Shown: positions 9,362 through 17,704 of the stretch, in pieces | Layout of the letters: the number at the start of each line of letters is the position of its first letter | Position numbering within the stretch: position 1 is the stretch's first letter | Assembly: GCF_023168325.1 (NCBI RefSeq) | Contig: NZ_AP025688.1 | Span: 2,790,001-2,854,000, forward strand | DNA: 64,000 bases | Source of the DNA: Tsukamurella sp. PLM1 | GTDB taxonomy: Bacteria; Actinomycetota; Actinomycetes; Mycobacteriales; Mycobacteriaceae | Direction of reading: 5' to 3' | The notes under the pieces: model-generated | What the model was told of the DNA's origin: nothing | Databases searched by the model: none | What the model saw: the letters and a program-made list of their open reading frames with translations, nothing else | Position numbers and translations under genes: made by a program

Positions 9362-11002
9362 ATGCTCGCGAACACCAGCGCTGCAGAGTATTTGGATGCG
9401 CTCGCCTCCTTCGAACATGCCGCGGAGCGGTTGGCCGGGGCGAATCCGGTGATGCTGACGTCGGAACAGGTGCTCGACGGGATGCGCCGGCTCGAGACCG
9501 CCGCCCGGAAGGTGCCGTCGGCGCAGTACGCGGTCACCGCGATCGCCTTCGAACAGGGCCTACCCGCCCAGCTCGGGTACACCGGCCTCAAAGAACTCCT
9601 CACAGATCAGCTCACCCTCGCCGGGGTGGAAGCGCAGGAGCGGATGCGCGGGGCCCTGAACCGGGCACCGCGGCAAGAACGCGGTGTCCCGCCCGAACCG
9701 CGGCGTCCGCTGCTCGCCGCCGCACAACGCGCCGGGAGGGTCTCCGAACGGCACGCCGTCGCGATCGAAAAGGCCCTGGACAAATGCGCACGCAAACTCA
9801 ACGACGTCACCGACCTGGAGGACATGCTGGTCACCGCCGCCGAAGGCGGCGTCACCCCCGACGACATCGCCCTGCTCGGGCGCCGCGCCTACGAGCTGAT
9901 CGACCCCGACGGTGCCGAGCCCTCCGCCGAGGGCATCGCCCGCCAACGCGACCTGCATCTGGGCAAACAGCGCGACGACGACCTCATGAGCACGCTCGAA
10001 GGATGCCTGGCCCCCGAGGCCCACGCACTGGTCGACACAGTGATGGAGAAGCTCGCCCGTCCCGGGGTGAACAACCCCGCCGACGCCGAGCACCCCGTCG
10101 ACATCGATGACCCGGACGCGATCGCCGACGCTGCCAAACGCGACAAGCGGACCGCCGGGCAGCGTCGGCACGACGCGCTCGTCGCCGCGCTGCGCGCCGG
10201 CATCGCATCCGGGATCCTCGGCCACCGCGGGTTGCCGTGCGTCCCGATCATCACCCTCGGCATCGACCAACTCGAATCCGAGACCGGGGTCGCGACCACC
10301 GCCACCGGCGGCCGGCTGCCCGTGCCCGACGCCCTAGCCATGATGGGCACGCTCAACCACATCGCCAGCTCCAGCCGCTCGGTCTTGATCGGACCCAGGG
10401 GCGGGTGAGGGCAGGCGTGTGAGCGATTCTGCAGCCCCGAGCCGCTAGGCGAGCGGGCGAAGCCTAGCGAACAGGCCTGCCCTCACCCGGCCCGGCCAGC
10501 CCCCGGCTGCGACGCCCCCGCCGCCCGCTGCCAAGTGCATCACATCACCGAATGGGCCGGCGGCGGCCGCACCGACATCACGATGCTCACCCTGGCCTGC
10601 GACAAGCACCACGGCAAAGTCGTCCCCAGTACGGACCAGGTCCGCCGCGGTCTCGAAACCGTGGTCCTGCCCGACGATCACGAGTACCCGGGCCGGACGG
10701 GATGGCGCCGCACCGCCGACCCCACCGCCCAGTACAGGGTCAACCACACGCATCACCCCGCCGAGCTGTATCAACTGGCCCAGCAACACCACCGAGAGCG
10801 CCGGCAGGCCTACGCCGACGCCTGGCGCGCCGAGGACGAACGCGCCCTCTGCCGCGACTTCGTCGGCACCATCCACGACGACATCAACGCGATCCTCGAC
10901 GGCCCGAACGGACCACCCACCCTCGAACGCCTCCTCTCCGAACACGACGACGACAACCACTGGCGCACCGATCCCCCATGGCCGCTGGCCGCCGCGGCGT
11001 GA
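9362..11002 (+). pseudogene. DUF222/HNH endonuclease-like gene interrupted by an inverted-repeat element
   Basis: Member of the 13E12-repeat (DUF222) family with a C-terminal HNH nuclease fold, common and multi-copy in mycolic-acid actinobacteria. Start ATG 9362 with GGGAGG upstream. The DUF222 part is intact from the start to HIASSSRSVLI (about residue 344). A TGA at 10406-10408 then ends the frame inside an 88-bp inverted-repeat segment. After it the same frame resumes with PGCDAPAARCQVHHITEWAGG, the HNH motif, and runs to TGA 11000-11002. About 35 codons that normally join the two parts, including the start of the HNH region, are missing. Frame is the same on both sides. No function is certain for the family. 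Confidence 0.8.
10402..10489. repeat. nested inverted-repeat element inside the DUF222/HNH gene
   Basis: Outer arms 10402-10416 and 10475-10489 are a perfect 15-bp inverted repeat (cgggtgagggcaggc / gcctgccctcacccg). Inside them lies a second perfect pair, cgctaggc 10443-10450 and gcctagcg 10462-10469. The segment replaces part of the coding sequence. It resembles a small non-autonomous (MITE- or REP-like) insertion accompanied by a deletion. No target-site duplication is evident. Confidence 0.6.
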
Positions 11003-11092
11003 CCTCGGCGCCGCGTGACCTCGCCGCCGCGTAACCTCAGCGCAGCGTGACCTCGCCGCCGCGTGACCTCAGCGCAGCGTGACCTCGGCGCA
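10997..11092. repeat. six tandem copies of a 16-bp repeat
   Basis: Six head-to-tail 16-bp units of the pattern gcgtgacctcNNcgcN begin at 10997, 11013, 11029, 11045, 11061 and 11077, with differences mainly at positions 11-12 and 16. The stop codon of the HNH gene falls inside the first unit. No spacers are present, so it is a minisatellite rather than a CRISPR array. The 225 bases after it (11093-11317) hold no convincing gene. Confidence 0.75.
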
Positions 11093-11317
11093 GCGGCTCC
11101 GCGGGCGTATCGGGCGTATCGTCGAGGACGACGAGGAGGCGACGATGTTCGAGACGAAACTCAAGGGCTTCTCTGCACCAGTCAAGCTAAGCGCCGAGTA
11201 CAACTTCGATGGACTCGCGGAACCGAACTCTGGGATATCTGGCCCCAAGGAGGGGCATCAGTCCCTGTCGTAGGAGTTCGATCGCGTGTGAGGTACGGAG
11301 TTCGGCGGGCGCGGGAC

Positions 11318-13228
11318 TTAGCCGGTCCTTGCGGGCACTGGGATTTTCGTGTGACGAGTGCGTCCCTTAGGTGTTCTCCACCCGACTACCATGCTCGCCA
11401 GGGCTATTAGCGAAAGCGAAAGCGCGGTTGCCGCCACTGGCGCGGCGGGCATTGCTATCGGGATATCGTATCCGATGCCGTACACTATTCGCTGTTCGGA
11501 GTAGATGGTCAGGATCAGTGGGACAGCGGCGGTGATCAGCGCGCCTGCGATTGAAGTCGTGGCGATGACCGCGAACACGGCCGCTGTATCGGACCGGGTG
11601 AGCCCCAGCTGCTGTAATGTGCGGCGTCCTGGTAGTAGTTCTCGGCGAATGTTCATGACCACACCGAGAAGCGCGATCACGCACAGTAATATCGGTATGA
11701 CGACTATAGCGGTGATGCCTGCTGTTTGGCTGCGCTGGTTGTCCTTAAGTTGGTCCTCGATCCATTGCCGAGTAGATACTGCCGAGCCATCAGCAGGGGT
11801 GCGGTAGAAGACAAAACCGGGAGTGTCGGACGAATCTGGAAAGGTAGCGTCGACAACGAGGTACCGGTAGCGGAGGTACCGGTTTTCCGAGACCTTGCCG
11901 ACTACCCGAACTGTTACTTCCTGCCTGTCGGGTGAGACCCAACGGCGTGTGTCGCCGACGGTGTCGTTGGGGTCTCCTGATAGCACGCGAAGGGAGCTTC
12001 GGTCTTGCTCGCTTTCGGTTGTCAGTGCTAGCGGAGCGGCAGGGCTGATGCCGGGGAATATCGTGGCTAGGTTCTCGGGGTGCGTGATGCGAAACAGTGA
12101 TATAACGGTCGCCCGCTGTCCTGGTGCGGTCCAGCGCGAGTCTCCGCGCACGCCGACACTGTGGGGGTCGGCGTGCGCGGAGACGTTCCAGTCGCTGTCG
12201 GGGTGTGTTGATGTGTCCAGCACGGATTCGGCTGCAACGGATTTGAGTTTGTCGTACTCGCTGGCGCTGCGACCGGTCTGGGCGAGCGAGAAGATGACTG
12301 CGACCACGGTGATCGCGAGCGTGATGGGGATGGCGATCCGGGCTGAGCGGCTTGCTCCTGTTGCCGACCATCGGCCACCTATCCGTAGGTAGCTACTGAG
12401 CCGGTCGGGAACCATCGCTCTATGCGAGATCGCAGTTGTGATTGCAGCGAACGTATAGGTCACAGCTGGTGTTAGCAGTGCCGCCCCGATCACACCGAGC
12501 AAGGCGACTCCGAACGGGACGCTGTTGATCGCCTTCTCGGTCGGCGGAACAAGCGCCGCCAACGCCGTTGCTCCTGCTAGAAACACTGCTGCCATAGCGA
12601 GAGGCACAGGTCGTATGCTGCGGCGCCGCCGGGCCCTCTGCTGCTGGTTCTGGTCGGCGTGCGTCATCACATCGCGGTACCCCGAGCGGGAGCCGGCCAT
12701 GGCCGCAATCACTATGAGCACGGAGACCAGCGCGACAGCTGAGATCCGCGGCCCGACGGCAATAGTTTGCGGGGCGAGGTCATAGTAGGCCAGCACCACC
12801 CGGGTCGGCGGCGCGAGCAGTGTCCCGATGCCGGCGCCGACCGCTGCGCCGATCGCGGTGAACACTGCGCATTCGAGAAGGAAGATCATTCCTGTGCGCC
12901 GCGGGGTCGCTCCGAGGATGCGATACACGGCCAGGGCATCGCGCCGCGCGTTTGCCACTGACCCGACCAGCGCATGAATCACCATCGCCGCAGACACCAA
13001 AGACACAATCGTCATGACAATCGCGAACGATGCGAGCCCGTCCGCTGCGACGAGATCCTTGGCGTACCTGTTGATATCCGGCCCTGCGGGGACTGACGAG
13101 GTATCACTCGCGGCCAAGAAGATGGTTACAGCGTTCGCGCCTGCGAGCGCGCATACCCCGCTTGCGATACACACCCAGCGGTACGTTGCTCCGTTGCCGC
13201 GGAACGCAGTTCGTATCCAAAACAGCAC
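11318..13228 (-). CDS. FtsX-like ABC transporter permease of the lanthipeptide cluster
   Basis: Large permease (636 residues) of the MacB/FtsX type that should pair with the ATPase encoded just before it. GTG start at 13228 with a strong AGGAGG site six bases upstream. An N-terminal helix is followed by a block of helices including SFAIVMTIVSLVSAAMVI, an intervening segment around ALAVYRILGATPRR (typical of FtsX coupling loops), several further helices, a long extracellular domain (about residues 330-490) and a final helix set ending ALSLSLIALASMVVGW. In class III lanthipeptide clusters such pairs export the peptide or protect the producer. It is the last gene of the minus-strand operon. The 19-base gap from the ATPase supports co-transcription. 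Confidence 0.85.
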   Translation of the reverse strand: MLFWIRTAFRGNGATYRWVCIASGVCALAGANAVTIFLAASDTSSVPAGPDINRYAKDLVAADGLASFAIVMTIVSLVSAAMVIHALVGSVANARRDALAVYRILGATPRRTGMIFLLECAVFTAIGAAVGAGIGTLLAPPTRVVLAYYDLAPQTIAVGPRISAVALVSVLIVIAAMAGSRSGYRDVMTHADQNQQQRARRRRSIRPVPLAMAAVFLAGATALAALVPPTEKAINSVPFGVALLGVIGAALLTPAVTYTFAAITTAISHRAMVPDRLSSYLRIGGRWSATGASRSARIAIPITLAITVVAVIFSLAQTGRSASEYDKLKSVAAESVLDTSTHPDSDWNVSAHADPHSVGVRGDSRWTAPGQRATVISLFRITHPENLATIFPGISPAAPLALTTESEQDRSSLRVLSGDPNDTVGDTRRWVSPDRQEVTVRVVGKVSENRYLRYRYLVVDATFPDSSDTPGFVFYRTPADGSAVSTRQWIEDQLKDNQRSQTAGITAIVVIPILLCVIALLGVVMNIRRELLPGRRTLQQLGLTRSDTAAVFAVIATTSIAGALITAAVPLILTIYSEQRIVYGIGYDIPIAMPAAPVAATALSLSLIALASMVVGWRTPKGRTRHTKIPVPARTG

Positions 13229-13247
13229 GTGCGCCTCCTACTTGCGG

Positions 13248-13994
13248 CTACAGGGCGATAACACGCCGGGCGATCTCCTCAGCGGAGGGCGATGACAGCT
13301 CTCCAACGATTCTGCCGTCGGACAGAAAGACCACCCGGCTGGTGGTCGCCGCAACGACGGGATCGTGGGTGGCTACCACCACCGCGCTGCCGGTCGTAAC
13401 AACGTCCTTAAACAGTGAGGTGACGTTCGCTGCGTTCGTCGAGTCGAGTGCACCGGTCGGCTCGTCTGCGAACACTATCGTTGGCTTGCTCATCAAGGAG
13501 CGGGCGATGGCGACACGCTGTGCCTCGCCGCCCGACAGGTCTTCGACCAGGCGCGACCCCATCGCTGCCATTCCTACCGCCTCTAGCGCCGCGGTCTTTT
13601 CGGCAGTGGTGTAGCGCCGTCCGCGGATGTGACCGGCAACATCGAGGTTGTCGGTGACACTGAGATTCCCGATAAGGTTTAGGCCCTGGAATATGAACCC
13701 CACAGGTCCGCGGCGGACCAGAGCCCGCGCCTTCTCCCCTAGATCGTCTATGCGGGTGCCAGCCACCGAAACCGACCCCGCAGTCGGCTGTAGGAGCCCA
13801 CCGCCAAGCTTGAGCAGCGAGCTCTTGCCGGATCCAGACCGGCCCATGATCGCAACTGACTCCCCTTCCCTGACAGTGAGGTCGACGTCTTTGACGATCG
13901 TTGACGCTGGATGGCCGGCAGCGTAGGTCAACCCGGAGATCTGCAGTGCGGCAGCACCACCTGATTGCACGTTGGGTGAGGTTTGGTTGGTCAC
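13248..13994 (-). CDS. ABC transporter ATP-binding protein of the lanthipeptide cluster
   Basis: ATPase subunit (248 residues) of the LolD/MacB group. Walker A GRSGSGKSS, signature LSGGEAQRVAIAR, Walker B IVFADEPTGALD and the switch histidine in ATHDPVVAA are all intact. GTG start at 13994, only five bases after the stop of the 41-residue precursor gene, which suggests translational coupling. It should energise the FtsX-like permease encoded next. Its role as exporter or self-resistance transporter for the lanthipeptide is inferred from position and from comparable class III clusters. Confidence 0.92.
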   Translation of the reverse strand: MTNQTSPNVQSGGAAALQISGLTYAAGHPASTIVKDVDLTVREGESVAIMGRSGSGKSSLLKLGGGLLQPTAGSVSVAGTRIDDLGEKARALVRRGPVGFIFQGLNLIGNLSVTDNLDVAGHIRGRRYTTAEKTAALEAVGMAAMGSRLVEDLSGGEAQRVAIARSLMSKPTIVFADEPTGALDSTNAANVTSLFKDVVTTGSAVVVATHDPVVAATTSRVVFLSDGRIVGELSSPSAEEIARRVIAL

Positions 13995-13999
13995 GGACT

Positions 14000-14125
14000 T
14001 CAGAAGCAGCCAGTGCTCGATGTGCTCCAGCTTTCATGGCAGCCCGAACTCCACGTTGACCAACTGCTGCGCGAGGTGTCGCTCTCGGCGTAGTCGAGCT
14101 TCTGCAGATCTAGGATATGCGACAT
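14000..14125 (-). CDS. class III lanthipeptide precursor peptide
   Basis: A 41-residue peptide. ATG at 14125 is preceded by GGAGG five bases upstream; TGA at 14000-14002. The leader MSHILDLQKLDYAES contains ILDLQ (residues 4-8), the recognition motif of class III precursors. The core has two nearly identical nonapeptides, SWSTWSSGC (21-29) and SWSTSSTGC (32-40), joined by His-Glu and followed by a final Phe. Each contains Ser-x2-Ser-x2-Cys (S23/S26/C29 and S34/S37/C40), the pattern converted to labionin or lanthionine plus dehydroalanine by LanKC enzymes. The gene lies 26 bases after the synthetase gene and five before the transporter gene. It is too short for ordinary gene calling. Product structure is inferred. 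Confidence 0.9.
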   Translation of the reverse strand: MSHILDLQKLDYAESDTSRSSWSTWSSGCHESWSTSSTGCF

Positions 14126-14151
14126 ATGAACCTCCAGGTTGTTGTGTGTAA

Positions 14152-16839
14152 CTAGTTGATGGTGATCGGTTGGCGTGTTCTAGGCGACAACAGGCGCTGT
14201 GGATTTGCTACAGGAAGCCAGTCCACTAGATGCGTCGAGTTAGCTAGGGCGGGGAGCAGACCAGCAGCACCGTGTGCGTAGTCCACCGCCAGACGCCGTC
14301 CTCCGTCGCCGGAGGACAGGAGACCACTGGGGCTGTGAAACAGGAAAGGTGCCAGCAGTTCAAGTGGATTCATAGCTGTTCGTGGCGGGCCCAGTAGCTC
14401 GGTGAACATCCGTTCTGCGACGAGTAAGCCGGACATGCCTTTGAGCAGGCCTGGGTACAGGCAGGACCGAACGTCGCAGGCTTGCCGAATCCGATGCAGA
14501 ACATGCACGTGATGAGCGGTCAACGGTTCGCCCGTCAACTGATGCATGACAGCGACCGCAACACCCACCCCCGCCGACCCGCTCCCCAGGTACGGATACA
14601 GGGCACCTCGAAAACGCACCTGCAGCGATCCGTCCGGAGCCTCTACCAGAGCATCGACCGCCGCATCGATGAGCGCCTTACCGGACGACCTCAGAGCGTC
14701 CGCATCCACCCCAGGACACAAAGACAGCAACAACACGCCTACAGCAAGCCCGGCCATCCCGTCGAAAAGCCCGAGAGGACCTTCCAACGCGCGGTCGACA
14801 ATTGGGCCAGAAGTCAGATTTGCTGCCATCGCTTCGGCCTCCGAGAGCGGGGTCTCTCCGCCGTTGAGGCAGAGCGACGCCAGAGCCGCAGCTATCCCAC
14901 CTGCGCCGTCGGCTAGACCATAGCGATTGAACCGACCTGCAGCGGAAGCGCTGCCCGCGACTAGAGCGCTGACCGAATCCTCTGGCGCGCCGAACTCACT
15001 CAGTGCACAGGCCAGCCCACTTCGCCCAGTCAACAGCGAGAAGTCCTCACAAGCCCGGTACTGAACCTCGAGCTGCTCGAGCTCCGCTGCGAACACTCGA
15101 TTCCGCCGCGTGCTCGGAGCAGCTCTGTCGAGCATGAGCATCACACCAGCAGTTCCGTATCCAACAGACCAAGCCCCCAGTGCGGATTCATACATCACAG
15201 GTGAGCCCGGAAAGACGCCCTTCTCACGGCTAGATGCACGTGACCGCAGGATTCCTTCGACTAGACCATTGCGAGTCCTCTCTGGTGTTGAAAGCACACC
15301 GACCCACGCTGATCGCACCGGACTCCGGCGCGCATGAGCAACGGACTTCAGCAGAGGAGAACCGAACTCCTCATCGATGCTTTGAATAGCATCGACTGCT
15401 CGAGAACCGAAAGTTTCATCGATAAACCGCTTCTGGCCTTCCCAGATCGTGTCGCTGAGCGAGCAGAGAGGCGTAACTGGGTGGAACATATGGATTACAC
15501 TTCGGACTACTGAGTACCCATCGCGTTGCCGTGGATCGAACGCTGAATCTAGGTCGGAGACGAAACCGGGAGTCCCGATAAACCTTCGCTTCCCTTCCCT
15601 GGCGCCCATATAGAAATGAGCGAGCTCCAGGTCGATTAGCGTTACGGCCGGAGCTGCCGCAGATACGGAGTGACCGTCAGCTTCGCTGATCATTATGTTT
15701 CGGGGTTGAATGTCGACGAGCGCACATCCCGCCGCGTGGGCATGTAGAACAATTTCCGAGATTTTCTTGGCGATTGCCAAGCATCGGCGCGTGTACGTCT
15801 CCACCTCTACCGTTTTGGAGAACGGGAAGTTTTGAGCCACCCACTCGTAGAGCGTCACACCCTCAACAAATTCCAATTCGGCGAATCTGTGACCGTTCAC
15901 CATGAAGGTATTATGCGCATTTACAATACCAGGGATTTCTGTCAGGTTTCTCAGGGTATTGAACTCGTTCAATAACCGATCCGCCGCGTCTTCTCCAGTA
16001 TTCGGGTCCACCGCTACGTGGGATCTGCCTTCTTTAAGGACGCAAGCGCCTGAGCTTGATTCGTTCCGTTGCGCGAGGTAAACGCCACCGGAGTTGGCGA
16101 AGTGCAGTGCCGACAGAACGGTATAGGGAAACTCTGCGCGTGAGACCGTGTCACCGCTTGTTCGCCTCTGTATTGCGTCGGTGAGAACCGTTGGGATCCG
16201 CGAACTAGGCGGCGAGATGAAGTACGGCACACGCCTGTCGGGCACGTCCTCGAGAGTGTCCTCATCTTTGATGACCGCAGTTTCTTCGCCGCTGACGATT
16301 GCGGTCCGCTGTCGAAACGCCCCGTAGCGGATAAATACCGGAGAATCACGCCATCGAGCATCGGATAGTATCTCGGGACCAGAGTAGCCCTTGAGGGTGA
16401 CTTCCAATGCGTTTAGCGCAGCCTCGAGACGGACATCATCTTGTACAGGGTATATCGTGATGAACTTACCCGAGGCTGCGCGGTCTGCATATTTGGAATT
16501 GCTCTGCGCGAGTGCTGCGAAATTTGGTAGGTGCTTAAATGGTAGGCATTGCTGATGGCATACTTGCGCGGTACGCCGGAGTACGTCATCTGCTTCCGCA
16601 GGAACAGTGCTGATATGGATCTTCCACCCCTGATCGGGCAGAGCCGCGCCCCGTGGGTAGTAGTGAACCCACCCAGCAGTCTCCTGTGTCACCCATGATC
16701 CAGGAGTAGGGACGGTGAATCTATTTCCGGATCGGTTGTGGGTGTCGCCGTTGTCGCGAAGAAATAAGGGTCGCTCGTAGAAGTGATATCCGCTTGGAGT
16801 TGTGCAGCAATCTTCAGGAAATACCGCTCGTTGACGCAC
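14152..16839 (-). CDS. class III lanthipeptide synthetase LanKC
   Basis: Three-domain enzyme (895 residues) that phosphorylates Ser/Thr of the precursor, eliminates phosphate and cyclises with Cys. GTG start at 16839, with AAGGGGG just upstream. Residues about 1-220 match the lyase region; about 230-500 form a kinase-like domain with a candidate ATP lysine in CVLKEG, catalytic DIQPRN in place of HRDxxxxN, and IDLE in place of DFG. Residues about 540-895 form the LanC-like cyclase with GLADGAGGIAAAL and LYPGLLKGMSG. The Cys-Cys-His zinc ligands of class I, II and IV cyclases are not evident, which places it in class III. Codon use is visibly less G+C-rich than in neighbouring housekeeping genes, consistent with acquisition. 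Confidence 0.93.
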   Translation of the reverse strand: MRQRAVFPEDCCTTPSGYHFYERPLFLRDNGDTHNRSGNRFTVPTPGSWVTQETAGWVHYYPRGAALPDQGWKIHISTVPAEADDVLRRTAQVCHQQCLPFKHLPNFAALAQSNSKYADRAASGKFITIYPVQDDVRLEAALNALEVTLKGYSGPEILSDARWRDSPVFIRYGAFRQRTAIVSGEETAVIKDEDTLEDVPDRRVPYFISPPSSRIPTVLTDAIQRRTSGDTVSRAEFPYTVLSALHFANSGGVYLAQRNESSSGACVLKEGRSHVAVDPNTGEDAADRLLNEFNTLRNLTEIPGIVNAHNTFMVNGHRFAELEFVEGVTLYEWVAQNFPFSKTVEVETYTRRCLAIAKKISEIVLHAHAAGCALVDIQPRNIMISEADGHSVSAAAPAVTLIDLELAHFYMGAREGKRRFIGTPGFVSDLDSAFDPRQRDGYSVVRSVIHMFHPVTPLCSLSDTIWEGQKRFIDETFGSRAVDAIQSIDEEFGSPLLKSVAHARRSPVRSAWVGVLSTPERTRNGLVEGILRSRASSREKGVFPGSPVMYESALGAWSVGYGTAGVMLMLDRAAPSTRRNRVFAAELEQLEVQYRACEDFSLLTGRSGLACALSEFGAPEDSVSALVAGSASAAGRFNRYGLADGAGGIAAALASLCLNGGETPLSEAEAMAANLTSGPIVDRALEGPLGLFDGMAGLAVGVLLLSLCPGVDADALRSSGKALIDAAVDALVEAPDGSLQVRFRGALYPYLGSGSAGVGVAVAVMHQLTGEPLTAHHVHVLHRIRQACDVRSCLYPGLLKGMSGLLVAERMFTELLGPPRTAMNPLELLAPFLFHSPSGLLSSGDGGRRLAVDYAHGAAGLLPALANSTHLVDWLPVANPQRLLSPRTRQPITIN

Positions 16840-16882
16840 TTATCCCCCTTGCGTCGTGCACTGCAACTTGTCGAGTCTTCGA

Positions 16883-17221
16883 TCAGTCCGGAGCTCGGTC
16901 AACATATTGGTAGACTGTATCTCCGCGTGAACTCTTGGTGGTGAACAGAAGCCCGTGCTGCCGGAAGAAGTTCTCGTCAGAGGTGTGAGCGGCGTGAGCA
17001 GCAAGCGACATCGATCCTAACGCGGATGCCTGAATCACTGCCCCAAAAGAGCTGTCGGATCGTGAATCCAGCTCTATCACTTCGCCATCAGGCCTGGTGA
17101 CAGTGGTCCGGCACCCCCAGAACTGTCCTTCGATTACTTCAACGGGAGCTTCTATCGTAACCGAGTATGTTCCGGTATCGGTTTCAACTACCTTCTCGGC
17201 AATTATGGAACTAGCCCTCAA
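16883..17221 (-). CDS. hypothetical protein of the lanthipeptide operon
   Basis: A 112-residue soluble protein without a recognised domain. It would start at TTG 17221, overlapping the preceding gene by 11 bases, so translational coupling is likely. It has an N-terminal beta-rich part (EKVVETDTGTYSVTIEAPVEV) with VIEGQFWGCRTTV and a more helical middle (FGAVIQASALGSMSLAAH). The layout is faintly like small DUF6968-type proteins but I would not assign that. It sits directly before LanKC on the same strand and may be an accessory, immunity or regulatory factor. Nothing in the sequence decides. Confidence 0.6.
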   Translation of the reverse strand: MRASSIIAEKVVETDTGTYSVTIEAPVEVIEGQFWGCRTTVTRPDGEVIELDSRSDSSFGAVIQASALGSMSLAAHAAHTSDENFFRQHGLLFTTKSSRGDTVYQYVDRAPD

Positions 17222-17462
17222 GGCACTGCCTCAGGTTCTCTCGGGCGGCGTAAAAGCATCGCTGAGCAGCAGCGTTGTTGCCTGATGCGGCGATGCTTTC
17301 ACAGGTTGCCAAGGTGCTCTGATACAGGGCTTCGCAGTCAGGGTTCGCGAGCGCGTTCGGTGCCGTAGAAAAGACGCACGCGCCAGCAACAAAAAATGCT
17401 GCCGTAGCAGTAAGTGCTCGTCGAACGAGCGGAGTGCGTGCTCGTGTAGCAGCGTTGGTCAT
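17211..17462 (-). CDS. small secreted four-cysteine protein
   Basis: First gene of the minus-strand lanthipeptide operon, 83 residues, ATG 17462 with GGGAGAA upstream. The N-terminus is a clear signal peptide: basic VRR, hydrophobic ALTATAAFFVAGACVF, and a likely cleavage after ANALA-type residues (PNALA|NPDC). The mature part, about 43 residues, has four cysteines (in PDCEALY, ATCES, QRCFY, RQCLEG), suggesting two disulfides in a helical hairpin. No family is recognised. It may be a secreted helper or an immunity protein, or simply co-inherited. Confidence 0.65.
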   Translation of the reverse strand: MTNAATRARTPLVRRALTATAAFFVAGACVFSTAPNALANPDCEALYQSTLATCESIAASGNNAAAQRCFYAARENLRQCLEG

Positions 17463-17560
17463 GAAGTTCTCCCGTGTGTGGTCGGGCCTTGTCGAGATGG
17501 ACGAGGAACATAGAACGTTGTACTAACGAATTAAGTGTCGCAGCCGACGCCCTGGTTGTC
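17463..17560 (-). promoter_or_regulatory. probable promoter region of the lanthipeptide operon
   Basis: The 98 bases before the first gene of the operon are noticeably A+T-rich compared with the rest of the window and read, on the minus strand, TAATTCGTTAGTACAACG then TATGTT, a plausible -10 hexamer about 45 bases before the start codon. No clear -35 or operator repeat was found. Confidence 0.3.
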
Positions 17561-17704
17561 AAGAGGGGCAGCGCGCCAGGCCGTCGGCTGTGATCGCGAC
17601 GGATCCGGATTCTCCGTCTCGCCTAGCCTCCGCGGCGAGCACCATCGCCCGCTCACGCGGAGCCTGTCAGGCCAGCGCCACCCGTCCCCGTTGGCAGCAA
17701 CGAC

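Noticed and set aside
10997..11092. CRISPR array
   Set aside because: 16-bp units are contiguous with no spacers and no cas genes are present.
11079..11273. Small plus-strand gene after the tandem repeat
   Set aside because: The frame begins in the repeat and encodes no recognisable domain; a start at 11144 has no convincing ribosome site.
14152..16839. Class IV (LanL) synthetase
   Set aside because: The cyclase lacks visible zinc ligands and the precursor has the ILDLQ leader motif of class III.
17338..17562. A 74-codon minus-strand gene covering the operon promoter
   Set aside because: It overlaps the signal-peptide gene in another frame and encodes no plausible protein.
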